The notes under the pieces are model-generated. The model did not search any database, was not told where the DNA came from, and saw nothing but the letters and a program-made list of their open reading frames with translations. Made by a program: the position numbers and the translations under genes. A stretch of 64,000 nt of DNA, taken from contig ADNK01000562.1 in assembly GCA_000320545.1 (NCBI GenBank), positions 24,590 through 88,589 of the forward strand, in the 5' to 3' direction. The stretch is from Bigelowiella natans CCMP2755 (Eukaryota; Cercozoa; Chlorarachniophyceae). Position 1 is the stretch's first letter. Every line of letters starts with the position of its first letter. This document shows, in pieces, positions 22,500 to 34,480 of the stretch.

Positions 22500-23973
22500 A
22501 TGTCGCAGGAGAGAGAATGCCCTACAACAGTCCAGAGACAAAACCCAGTTTGTTGGTGCTGGCTTGGCCGATGTTTTAATTTGCATTTGTCATGTTGTGA
22601 GAACACTGCAGATGATGTTTTGTGCGCGACAAAGAAATGTTCGGTTCAACATGATCTCAGCTGCTTGTCTGTCCACACGCACGGGATCTGCACTCAAGCA
22701 CGCTGGTCACTTCATTCCTTCCATGCCTGTGATCCATTTTGTTTGTAACTTCATTCATTCACTGATCTTCTCATGAGTCATTCCAGTTCACATGCTTCGC
22801 TAGATCCATGGGTTCCTGTTGTGGGAGACGTTGCAAGCTAGCAAGGGGGTTCACGCACGTTCAGGTCACATGCACACTGAAATGGCCAGGTGGTCACACC
22901 GTTTGTCGTGTTCTCACTCCTCACCTCAAACCTGAGACCCCTGCTGTCGTCGTTGGATCTCGTTTCCTTTGCGCCTTCATGCTCTGCTGCAGCTTGCCAG
23001 TGCTGAAAGTGGTGGCCAGACAACTCTCACTTGCCAGCTTGGCCAGTTGGGGGTCTCTGGTTGGCTGGGCTGGTGGGTGTGCCTGAACGTCCCGTGTCGT
23101 TTGTGTGTGAGTCACGATTTTGTCAACTCCTGAATTGTGCTTCACTGCGCTGTTGTGAAATTGACAATTCCACTGTTCCACGATGCTGTCTGGCGTGGTT
23201 TCACTCCAGCACTGTTCTCAAAACAATTGATCTGTTTGTTCCTCTGGTCCTCAAAGCAAACTCCAGAACTGGCCAAGCTCCAGAGCTAGCAAGTCTAGAA
23301 GTGTCATCTTCTCTGGTCCAGTGGTGCTGGTGCCCGCTGGCTAGAGCACATGGCAACTCTTGAACTGGCAGAAAGCCGCGGCGCGCTTGCAACGTTCAGG
23401 CACGTCTGGACGTGCCAGCGTGTTGTGACGTCACTTCCGTCACACAACACCTTGTAATTTCAGAACACTGCAACAGCAAGTCATTGCTGTCAATTTTTCA
23501 CACATGCAAAGAGTGAAATCTTGCACTGGCATGGCCAGACAGGCTAGCAGTTCAGCTAGCTGCGTGAACAACATGAAGATTGAAAACCATCTGTGGTTGA
23601 CGACAGTGCACATCTGTGCATCAGGATCTCTTGGATCTGGACAGATGGCGATGTTCACATGGAATCGAATTTGAATGCTAGAATGTCTAGTGTGCACTAG
23701 TGCACAACAGTGGTGTTTTGTTGTGCATGCAACAACCTCAATGGCAAATCAGTTCCCCCCGCATGTTGACATTTCTTGCAAGAAAATGATGCAACCGACG
23801 CGTGTGACGTGAATCAACTTCTTTTCATCGCTTGAATGACAACATGATAACGTGCTCAGCAGGGCGCTGCCAAAAACATGGTGTACAAACCCACTGTGCG
23901 CCTGGGCCATAATGTGATCCTTGTAAATACTTTCAGTGGTTGAACATCGCAAGGTATTGTGCAAAATTTTGAA
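22500..23973. other. CCAG/CTGG- and TGCA-rich spacer
   Basis: Spacer with repeated CTGGCCAG-, GCCAGC- and TGTGCA-like words and many short overlapping frames on both strands, none with a domain. Composition resembles 30050-30930. Confidence 0.55.
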
Positions 23974-26900
23974 TCAAAGTTCGCCCCGGATGATTCCTTC
24001 AAGTTCAATTGAGGCAGCAGCAAACTTGCGTATGCCCTCTGCGAGTTTATCGGTCGCCATAGCATCCTCGTTTAACATGAATCGGAATGTTTTTTTGTCC
24101 AGGCACATTTTGTCAAACTCTTCAATTTCAGCGAAATTTTTGCTTAATCTTTTCATGAGAGGTTCTTTGCACTCGCTCATTTGCTGCAAAAACTTCGGTC
24201 CTATCGTCAATTTATCACAACCAGCAAGCTCAATAATCTGTCCTCTATTACGAAATGAGGCTCCCATAACTATTGTCTTATATCCAAATTTCTTGTAGTA
24301 ATTGTAAATCTTCGTCACAGATTCAACACCAGGATCCCCCTTCCCATCCTTCCACTCCTTCCCTTCCTTTGCAGCATACCAGTCCATGATGCGCCCAACA
24401 AACGGAGATATCAAAGTGGCTCCAACTTCAGCGCACGCCACGGCTTGGCACATACTAAACAATAATGTCATATTGCAGTGGATGCCTTCTTTTTCGAGGA
24501 TTTCAGCTGCCTTAATACCTTCCCAGGTGCTTGCGATTTTTATCAAAACTTTCTTTGTAGGGTTGACTCCACGCTCCCTATACATTTTTACCAAAGAGCG
24601 TGCTTTGGCGACTGTAGCCTCGGTATCAAACGAAAGGCGAGCATCGACTTCAGTACTGACAACACCTGGAACAATCTTCGAAATTTCGACTCCAAAATTC
24701 ACAGCAAGCCGATCCATAGCTAGACTGACTATGGCTTCCAAAGATGAACCTTTTCCTTCTGATTTAGCATATTCTACAGCTTCTGATACGAGATGTTTAT
24801 ATGCTGGGAGCTTGCTTGCGCTAAGGATGAGTGAAGGATTTGTCGTAGCATCCACAGGTTTGTACTTCTTAATGGCCTCGATATCTCCAGTATCAGCCAC
24901 GATAATGGTGTACTGCTGAAGTGATTCTAATTGGTTCATCGGAAAATTACGAATTCCCCTTGGTATAGGTTTGTAGTGATGCTTTCGAATAATAGTTTCT
25001 AATTCAATTGAAGCTGCCGCAAATTTTCGAATACCTTCAGCCAGCTTTTCTGTTGCCATAGCATCTTCGTTTAGCATGAATCGGAATGTTTTTTTGTCAA
25101 TCGAAATCTTCTTAAAATCTGATGCAAGAGCAGATGTGGGGGCTAATTTTTGAAGAATGGGATCAGTACTTTCGCTCATTTGCTGCAAAAACTTCGGTCC
25201 TATCGTCAATTTATCACAACCAGCAAGCTCAATAATCTGTCCTCTATTACGAAATGAGGCTCCCATAACTATTGTCTTATATCCAAATTTCTTGTAGTAA
25301 TTGTAAATCTTCGTCACAGATTCAACACCAGGATCCCCCTTCCCATCCTTCCACTCCTTCCCTTCCTTTGCAGCATACCAGTCCATGATGCGCCCAACAA
25401 ACGGAGATATCAAAGTGGCTCCAACTTCAGCGCACGCCACGGCTTGGCACATACTAAACAATAATGTCATATTGCAGTGGATGCCTTCTTTTTCGAGGAT
25501 TTCAGCTGCCTTAATACCTTCCCAGGTGCTTGCGATTTTTATCAAAACTTTCTTTGTAGGGTTGACTCCACGCTCCCTATACATTTTTACCAAAGAGCGT
25601 GCTTTGGCGACTGTAGCCTCGGTATCAAACGAAAGGCGAGCATCGACTTCAGTACTGACAACACCTGGAACAATCTTCGAAATTTCGACTCCAAAATTCA
25701 CAGCAAGCCGATCCATAGCTAGACTCACTTGTTCTGATATATTTGCACATATCGTATGAGATCTTGCATATTCTACAGCTTCTGATACGAGATGTTTATA
25801 TGCTGGGAGCTTGCTTGCGCTAAGGATGAGTGAAGGATTTGTCGTTGCATCCACAGGTTTGTACTTCTTAATGGCCTCGATATCTCCAGTATCAGCCACG
25901 ATTTTGGTGAACTTATTAAGGGCGTCAAATTGGTTTCCCTTCGGTAAATGTGTAATATATTCGATATAGTGAAGATCGCGTTTTGCTGCAGCTTCAAATT
26001 GTGCTGCTACTGTAAATCCATGTTCTTTAATTTTAGCACCAGATTTTTCCAACCACTCTCTAACTGAAACGGCTATCTTTTCCGGCACAAACCCGAAATA
26101 TTCCATACAATCCTGTGAATTTTCACTTGTTATCTTTAAAGCTAGATTAAATCAGCATGATTGATTATTACCGATCCTTTGCCAGATACACCAAACGTCC
26201 TCATAACAATTGTATGATGAGCATACTTGTACCATCTAAGGAAGCATAATCACTTAATTGTAGAATTTCAAGGGGAAATTATTGAGAACCCGCTGGCAGC
26301 TGCAGCTTCAACAGCTATGATAGGTACTTTGAAAGGTAAAACTTGTCGACGATACTCAAGTGATTGCTCGTCAAAGAGCTTGGCACATGGCATCGAAACT
26401 ACTCCAATGTTTCCAAGAAGTTTGGCAGCCTCGAGGCATGTGCTAACTTCGGATCCAGTAGCGATTAGAATTGCATCAGGGTCCTAATGCATTTTTAAGT
26501 CATAGGCATTCTGAACTTTCGTGAACTGAAAGCACTACCTTTTGCTCTCTAAGAGTATAGGCACCTTTCGCTACATTTTCAATGCTGCTGCCATCTAGCT
26601 GGGGAAGTTTCTAATAGTTGAATATTTTAGGTGCAACGATACCGTGAGTATCATAAGATTTTATTTGTATGAATCCACCTGTCTACTTAAAGCAAACACA
26701 GAAGGTGTGTGTTGCTGCTCCATTGCAATTTTGTACGCCCCACTTGTCTCATTTCCTGTTTTGGATGCAAAATTTAAATTTGTTTGGTTTCAGAGGATTC
26801 ATGTTGTCACCATCTGCTGGACGAAACATGAGAACATTCGGAGTCATTCGGACCATATTCACCTAAAATATGCACACGTTGTCCGGTTGTGAGTCAATTT

Positions 26901-29611
26901 CAAATCTTTAGAAATCATTTGAAGCATATTGCTCACTTGCTCGATGGGCTGGTGTGTAGGCCCATCCTCTCCAATACCAAGAGAATCATGAGTCATAATA
27001 TATATGTGTTTATGTCCTGAGATAAGAAAGCTTTCAGCTGTGTGAGATGATTAACATTTTATTATTATACCACTAAGGGCAGCGAGACGCACAGCAGGGA
27101 ACATATATTCGATGAAAGTCAAGAACGTTGCAGTAAATGGGATGATTCCTAATTTGGCATTACAAACTCAGTGGTGATAGTCAAAATAGAAAGTTTTGAT
27201 TCTACCCCCGTAAGCATGAAGGCCATTCCCAATGGCACCCATTCCATGTTCACGAACACCGAATCGAAGGTACCTTCCCAAAGTCATAATTCAACTTCTT
27301 TGTAATAACAATTTGCTGCAGAGGCCGTCGTCTACCTTCCTTCGGGTGTCTTGCGTTGAAAATCCCCAGTACAATTAAGTTTAGTCTGCGTATGTATGGT
27401 TGTAAGCTGTAGAACAATGCAATAAATATTAGTTATGACAGGTAACAATTTTCTACTTTGTTTGAAGGTGTAAGGTCTGCAGAACCACCGACAAGTTCTG
27501 GCAGCACCTCGGCCAAGGCATTCAGTGCGGATCCAGAAAGAGAACGCGTTGCATTTGGTTTATCTTCGGGTGTGTACCTGGGTAATACTTTTTCCCAACC
27601 ATCTGGAAGCTTTCCAGCAAAACGGCGCTCAATTTCTGCTGCTTCCGTTGGATATTTCTCTTTATAACTTGAGAAAAGTGATGCCCATTCGGCAACAAGA
27701 CGGTTTCCTTCTTTCTTCTTCATGCGATATGCGTCTAGAACCTGATTAAGAATAACTTGCGTCCTGCTCTATGGGACGATATTCTAGATTACTTACTTTG
27801 GGAGGAACATGGAAGTTTACATTTGGATCGAATCCGAACCTTTCTTTCACCTAATTGTGAACGTATAATTTTTACTGTGTATAATTCATTTTCTTGAGTC
27901 TGTAGTTTGTTTGACCTTTGCAACATCTTCTGTCCCGAGAGGGGCGCCATGAACTTCATGAGTTCCTTCCTTCGATGATCCAAATCCAATTACTGTCTTG
28001 CATTTGATAATCGTTGGCATATGCTTCTCCTAAATCATGTCAAATATATGTCATACCCCCTTCCAGAATTGCATATTCGTATTAGCTTGCTAACTTGTTG
28101 TGCAATCTTGATTGCGGCCATGATAGCTTTTGTATCACGGTTGGCATCCAGCACCTAAAGTTTGTAGACAACAAAGCATTTAAGTTGTGAGTTGCAACTA
28201 TTTACAGTGATACAAAGTATGTGTAACCACCTCTAGCACTTGCCATCCGTAAGCTTCAAAACGTAACCCAACATCTTCGGTGAAACTCAAGCTTGTGTCC
28301 CCATCGATAGTAATATTGTTGTCGTCATAAAGGACGATTAACTACAGCATATCGAGCACATCAAGTAACATCAATTTATCCAACATGTACACAATACACA
28401 GTACTACCTTTCCCAGACCAAGATGTCCAGCTAGAGAACATGCCTCAGATGCAACTCCCTCTTGCATGCATCCATCTCCACAAAGAACATAGGTGTAGTT
28501 ATCAAAGATTTCAAATCCAGGTTTGTTGTACTTGGCCGCCATGTGCTTTTCAGCAATAGCCATGCCTATGGCATTGCTGATGCCTAGTTATTATCGCATG
28601 ATTCAAAGACTCATTTTCACTAAAGGCCTTAGAATGGACCTTGTCCTAGGGGGCCTGTACTAACCTCAATACCCTTCGTACAATGACGCTCAGGATGGCC
28701 TGGGGTACTTTAAAATCAAATGCAATGTCTAAGTTTGATTCTTATAAATTTAGTAAAAATAATGATAATACCGACTACAGCAAACCCGAAAATTCTGAAG
28801 GTCTTCCATACCAACACTATCGTATCCCGTAAGAAACATCATCAGGTATTGTAGAGCGCAGCTATGGCCGTTGGAGAGAACAAATCGATCTCTTCCGATC
28901 TGTAATAGCAGTCCACAATAACATATCAAACTTAAGGAACTGTGCGGTATATGCTGACAAAAAAGCTACCCAATCCGGATCTTGCGGAGCATATCGCATT
29001 ATTTCTCCCCAAAGCACGTGAGCCATTGCTGCCATCCCCATCGGGGCACCTAGTGAAAAGAAAATGAGGTAGTCTAAGTCGGCCTAATATTCATTCACCT
29101 GGATGTCCACAATTTGCCCTTTGCACAATATCGGCAGCAAGTGTGCGAACTGTTCCAATTTGCCGTTCCTGAACATAAACATGAATTTTATCACGATGCA
29201 AAGGATTTATTTGAATGTAATCGCACCATCAGGACGCAGTTTTTTTTATCTTCAAGCACCTGGAGAAGATCGATAGAGGGCAAATGTGTATGCTACATTT
29301 TCCATTATTAGCATTTGAACTCTGGACGACTACGTACCTCCTTCTTCGAATCAACTTGCAACAATTTTGGTACATCTACCGAAATTATTTCTATGACGTC
29401 ATTGAATTGTGATCTAAAGGGAGTCTTTACCATCGGAGGCTTTTGTCGCTTCTTGAGATTTACTGACAGTAGGTACGTCAGTAGTCTTAGCCCCTTCAAG
29501 TTTGTGCAATTGTTCATTTTTCTCTTTTCGTCGATAACTTTTCTTCCGGGGCGTGGTCTTATTGCCGGACTTTGCCTCCATGTCCTTCCAAAATCTCATT
29601 GCACTAGCCAT
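23974..29611 (-). CDS. Transketolase-transaldolase-transaldolase fusion
   Basis: Twenty-two exons join in phase to 1,405 aa. Exons 1-21 (29611 to 26172) encode a basic N-terminus (about 65 aa, no signal peptide) and a full transketolase: [38 protein letters not shown], the thiamine-diphosphate motif CGDGCMQEG followed by YDDNN, then [28 protein letters not shown], and C-terminal [12 protein letters not shown] and [10 protein letters not shown]. Exon 22 (26112-23974) completes its C-terminus (YFGFVPEKI) and continues without a stop into two transaldolase domains (about residues 754-1080 and 1087-1405). Each has [10 protein letters not shown], the Schiff-base Lys in [11 protein letters not shown] (K885, K1218), NMTLLFS, SPFVGRI and MGASFRN. 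The protein should act in the cytosol, moving two- and three-carbon units in the non-oxidative pentose phosphate pathway. Exon 2 is a 17-nt microexon. The phase-0 junction at 26172/26112 is canonical GT-AG. Confidence 0.9.
24173..24903 (-). repeat. Transaldolase copy 2 (999-bp tandem repeat unit)
   Basis: Pairs with 25172-25902 at a fixed offset of 999 bp (333 codons). By eye 24173-24726 shows no difference from 25172-25725, third codon positions included. After a diverged 41-nt block the match resumes over about 135 bp with one mismatch. Flanks encoding the C-terminal helices differ clearly, so similarity is patchy. Confidence 0.9.
25172..25902 (-). repeat. Transaldolase copy 1 (999-bp tandem repeat unit)
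   Basis: Partner of 24173-24903. The diverged block 25726-25766 encodes [11 protein letters not shown] where the other copy has [11 protein letters not shown], in the helix before VSLAMDRL. Both copies keep the catalytic Lys. Confidence 0.9.
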
Positions 29612-30931
29612 CTTGAAAGATCGAGCGGGGTGGGTAAATGGGTCTCAATTGAGAAAGATTTGGGGCTAGGGATTTGCACGACTTTCAATTTGAGCTAGGG
29701 TTTGAACACGTGATGGGAAAAAAAGCATCAGTGGGAAAGTAGTGCCTCCTCTCCCATTGTTTGATCCACAAGGAGCCATTTCTTCTCGCTAGATTTTGGA
29801 TGACATGTCGCACATCTCAAATCAAGGAGTTTTGCATCAGAGATCATCCACCAGAAAGAGACTTCAATTGCTTCTCTCTCTCTCTCTCTCTCAAACAGCA
29901 CAATCCTTTTCTGGTGGGTTTCATGAGCTGAATCTTGGGGAGGAGCTCCTGACCAGCAGTCACTGCAGTTTGCAATGGGTTCCCAAAATGGGGAGTGATT
30001 CCCAGTGGAAATCACAGCGACAAACAAGAGTCTCCACCTCTCACTTGCCAAACAGATCTAGCAGTGTGTGCAACGTGATTTCTCTGGCTCTCATCATCCT
30101 CCTCACGCGATTGGACTCATGGGCTCTTCGGCGGACAGGAACAAGTGAACCAAGTGCCTCTCGGACAGCAGAGTTCGCACGCACTTCGTGCTTGTCCAAA
30201 CTCGAACCACGACCGAGTTCGCGGATTGGCTCAGCAACCAGCACTGTGCAGCTGGCCAGCCTGGCAGTGTGAGCACGAATCGACTTTGCCAGTCTGAGCA
30301 GTCTGGCAGTGCTCACGAACCAGCCAGCTGGCCAGTGCCAGAGTGGCACTTCGTGTCTTCCAGCCTTTCGTTTGCGCCAGTCTCAGTCCAGCGGTGCGTC
30401 CTCTCTGGCTCTCCAGCTCCAGAGCTCTGGACCAGTGGAGAAAGATCAAGAGAACCCTGAAAGTGAAAAAATCGAAGGGACCAACTTGCAAGTCCAGAAG
30501 TGCACTTGAATCACAGTGAACCTTCAGTGCAGACGCTTGTCTCCAATGTTGGCACGCCTTGGGTTCTTGCGCGTGTGGTTTTCGGGTTTCCAGAACTGCG
30601 TCAATGCTCACGCCAGCACGCAGTGCTGCCAGTCTGGAGTTCACGTCAATGTTCAGTGTTCAATGCTGGAGTGTTCACCAGTTCAGTGCAGCAAACGTTT
30701 TCGTTTCACCAAAAAGTGAGCACACACGCGCTGCGTGTGCTGGTGCGTGGTGCGAAAGCAAGCCTGGGTGTGGTGGGAGAAAATCACGTTGCCCAGCCCT
30801 CCAGCGCTCGATGTGCATCAGCATGGCCAGATCAGCAGGTTGCACTTGAGAACTTTCAGATTTTGTGCATCGTTTTCCACACTTGCAAGCATCATGCAAC
30901 CTTGTGGCAAACCGCAGAATGGAAACTTTGT
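29612..30931. other. Upstream of the fusion gene: CT run and CAG/CTGG-rich island
   Basis: A short CT run at 29871-29892 is followed from about 30050 by sequence packed with CCAG, CTGG, TGCA and GTGC words. Open frames in all directions here show no domain. The promoter of the fusion gene should lie near 29612-29760, but no element is clear. Confidence 0.5.
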
Positions 30932-31844
30932 TCAACTCAATTTCAACCTCTTTGTTGAGAAACAATCATCTTTTTCTGAATGTGAAGGGGGAATCAGCGG
31001 ACAACTCAGACTGTGCTCCTGTCCTGGCGCCAAAATTGGAGAGAAGCGAATTCCTTGACGTGTCTGGAGGTGATCAGGGCAAGAGATTTGACTGATTGGC
31101 TCATTCACTTTCGCAAAAGAAGCATTTGTCCAAGTTGAAGTCCCTTTCGGGTGCGCTTTGACAAGTTTCGTGAAGATGAAGGAAATTTTCTCATCATCAG
31201 GCGGGGTGCGAGGCATGGCTAGAATCACTTCGGCTCCATGGCTGATCGAAATGTCTCGGTTCTGCAAGGCTGTTTCTCTTGTCTCCAAATTTCCGGGGTC
31301 AGATGTGATTAACATGGTCCCGTTCTTTGAAATGTCTTTGAGCACAATTTCATCCTTGTCATGGGATTTCAGGATTTGGCAATGGAATCCACTGATCTCT
31401 CGTCTGTTCACTGGCAAGGTGCAACTAGCATGCCTTCCTAGCGTTATTTTTCCCTCGCACAGGTACATCGTGGATTGGAAGCCGTGTGTGGCGACTAATT
31501 TTCCCCATGGCTGAATTCCACCCCTCCGAATTTCCCTCTCCATCATTTGCTCAAGATGGCGCTCCTAAAGCCCCTGAACAAAGGATGATTAGTGAACGAA
31601 GCTTGTTTTGAACTATCGTCACCTTTAGTAATTTCTTCAATTTGATTGAAGATAAATATCTTGCAAGACTTCCCAACAGCATCTCGTCTGCTGAATATTC
31701 GAGAACGATGGAAGCGATCACAGAGCCCAGACCAAGTCGCGGCGGAATTGGGAAAGAAGAATCGGTAGTGGCTCGAGTCATAACTTTGCGTTTGGTCTTC
31801 TTCTTCCTGCATTGAGCCACCCTTCCACGTTTCCTATCTCGCAT
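30932..31844 (-). CDS. FHA-domain protein
   Basis: Two exons (31844-31623 and 31564-30932) join in phase 0 to 284 aa. The first encodes a basic N-terminus (RKKKTKRK) and a helical region. The second carries a forkhead-associated domain: ITLGRHASCTLPV, then ISGFHCQI, then DISKNGT. Gly-Arg, the His of the SxxH-like strand and NGT are the phosphothreonine-pocket positions of FHA domains; Ser is replaced by Gly-Phe spacing in SGFH. The C-terminal tail (about 70 aa) is Pro/Ser-rich. FHA proteins usually act in kinase signalling, DNA damage response or splicing. No second domain identifies its partner. It is divergent from the coiled-coil gene at 32232. Confidence 0.75.
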
Positions 31845-32231
31845 GCTACTCTTCTACTCAATAATGTTTTCGCATCTGGTGTCGTTCTCTCGTGGGTGGG
31901 TTGTGGAAGGGTTTCCCTCCTCGCAAGTTTTCAAGCAACAAGTCAATGTTTGGGTGTCGCAGTTTTGCATAATGCTGCATTCGTTACCTCTTGAAAAGGC
32001 TGGCTTTCTTCTTGTCGCTTTCGTGTATCTTCCTATGGTTTTTCCTCGCGACACTCCCTTCATGAAGTCAAATTTCTGCCGCTCAGCACAATCTGAATGA
32101 AACGGGAAAAGCGGGCTCCATTTCTAACAAGATCTCAATAATTTTGTTTGATTTCATTGTCGCAACAACAAAAACGTATATTTCGTCCGCGTCTTCCCTC
32201 CCCGCTTCCTCTCGATTGGGACATTGGGACA

Positions 32232-33851
32232 ATGTCGTCCGATAGAGAGAGCGAATCTAGCTTCGTCAGCAAAATCCGACCTCCCTCGAAAATCTATCAA
32301 AATGCCAATGTAATTTCAAATGATGGTTTTCGAAATGAAATTTGTACCCATGCATCAATAACCAGTCCATTGTCCCCACTAGAAGCATCGAAGTACTACA
32401 CCAGAACCACTATCTGCAACAAGAAGGCGTTCAAAAAGCACTCCGGAGAAGCCGTTAAAAGATGGATCAATGGGAGTACAAGAAACGAAATCATTTAAAC
32501 TTAAGGTTACTAAGCCGCGCAATTCGATCCATCCGTTGGTGAGCCCCAGATCAAAGACAGGAAAATCTACTATTCGCAGTCGATTAGCTGTTAATACCTC
32601 TAGGAAAAAACTTGGGAAGGGTGGCTTTCTCGTTGTGAATTCACCCAGAAGAGGTAAGAATATAATGAAAAACGTGAGGTTGCTACGTTCTCAATCTCTG
32701 GTTCGGCTTTCCAATGGTGGCTCTGGCAGCAAAAGCGAAAGGATTATCAGTACTGGAGATACATAGAGAAATTCATTCGTGATGACTGATTCTAATGTTT
32801 GTCATACATAGGTAAGGTAAGATCATCAACTACACCACGACGAAATATTTCAAAAGTTACGCTCATGCAAAATAGCAGAAGAAAAAAGATTGAGGTTTTA
32901 ACTCGTAACATTATTTGTTCATCAACATAAAAAGAGGATTCCTTGTATGTTCTAGGGTCGCGAGCGCTCAAAACCTAACCGCAAGAGTAAATCACCAACA
33001 CGGAGGTTGAGATCGCCGAAGAGTATTATCTCTCGAATTAGGAGGACAAAGAAAGTATTCAAGAGCAGATCCTCCGCTGTGAGTCCAGTTTCAAATCGAA
33101 TTATCACAGGAAAGGGATTGAATGATACTCTTGCACGTGCGAAGGAAAACAACTCCAAAATCCCAATGTTTTCCCGACATCGTTTGATGAACAGAAAATC
33201 AGAGTGCAATCCTACTGTCCAGTCAAAAGAAAAACAAGGGAACAAAATAGAACAGAAAGAAAGGAACGACGCTCCAAAACAATTGAAAGAAAATAAGTGT
33301 CCGGATAGAAATGACAGTAAATCAGAAGAACAACTACTTGAAAGGTTTTTAAACGATGCTACAAGCCATTTTGCGTCGGAAACAAATGATGATTCTAAAA
33401 TTGAGCAAAAGACTGATAATACACAAGACGTTCGTAAGAAATCAATAGATGATGCAGATTCATATTGGAATTGGAAGATAAGGTATGATGTATGATCTAA
33501 TACTGTATTTTATTGCTTATGTTGAGGCAACGGATGACGGAAGCATGCTTGCTATTTAGTGAAATCCTTGAGAGGAAGAAACTGCTTGAAGCTGAAATAA
33601 AGATTCTTGATCATGAAAATGTGATCCTACGGTATGAAGCCCAACAGTTAAAAGTTGAAAATGCCGCTATGAGAAGTAGCAGCATTGGTCGTGGAAGTTC
33701 TGCTGGAAGAAGCGCAGCAGGCACTGCAATGTCAGAAAGAATTCGTCTGAAGAAGGAAATTTTGGAGGTTAAAAAAATGGTAGAAGCAAAAAAGGATGAA
33801 ATGCTGATGGCAACACGTGGAGGTAGAAGTAGCAGTGTAACCGCTATGTGA
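32232..33851 (+). CDS. Basic protein with C-terminal coiled coil
   Basis: Five exons (32232-32453, 32506-32749, 32812-32894, 32956-33482, 33527-33851) join in phase to 466 aa. The first two thirds are Lys/Arg/Ser-rich and look disordered (RSPKSIISRIRRTKKVFKSR). The last 100 residues form a coiled coil (ERKKLLEAEIKILDHENVIL) followed by a Gly/Ser linker and a second helix rich in Lys and Glu. The first intron (52 nt) is the least certain. A nuclear or cytoskeletal scaffold would fit, but I do not recognise it. Confidence 0.6.
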
Positions 33852-34480
33852 ACTCTGATAATTCATCTATCGAAACGTTTGTGTGCTACGTAGCTCCGAT
33901 CTATGAGATAAATGTGTGCATGGATTCAGTCATGCATGCCGTACAACGTGCGTATCATGCACATGTCTGGATGTGTGAGATTTGGAATGGCCAGCTTTAA
34001 AGCTTTGAAAAATGTCTAGATATGCATGACATGCTAGCTAGTCTAGTAGTGCTCAACATCGATCTGCACGGCCTACTAGCCTTAGCTAGCTAGCTAGCTA
34101 GGCGCAAAATCTGTGAAATGAGTTCTAGAGCTAGCAGGCGCAATGCTAGAATCGTGTAGTTCATCATGTTGTTGTGCATGCTACATCACCTCTTCTAGCT
34201 AGCTATGCTAACTGCCATAGACTGCCGGGTGGTCAATGCTAAATGCTAGCATGTGTGATGAGTTGCATGCTAGCATGTCTAGATGTGCACTGTTAGACTG
34301 GTCTAGTGGTGCACGTGACACTAGAACGGACGAATGCACACAAATCAAACGATTTGCAAAGCGCATCTTCAGTTTGATGAACATGATGGCAAACTAGCTA
34401 GCTAGGCTTAGGCAACTAGCAACCTTGCACACCACATTGAGGACTTCACATGTAGCCTTTCTAGCTTTTCTGCTTCAACA
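33852..34480. other. Convergent gap, CTAG/GCATGC-rich island
   Basis: Almost entirely made of words such as GCTAGCTAGC (34085-34103), TGCATGC, CTAGAT and GTGCAC. No gene or frame supported. Confidence 0.65.

Noticed and set aside
20036-23973. Transposon or repeat-element remnant
   Set aside because: No transposase, reverse transcriptase or terminal repeats seen; only word-rich sequence and a small exon duplication.
24386-25759. Long plus-strand frames opposite the transaldolases
   Set aside because: They are antisense shadows of the conserved transaldolase codons, repeated because the domain is repeated.
30041-31058. Many overlapping 60-150-codon frames on both strands
   Set aside because: Word-rich composition lowers stop frequency; no domain, no consistent splice sites.
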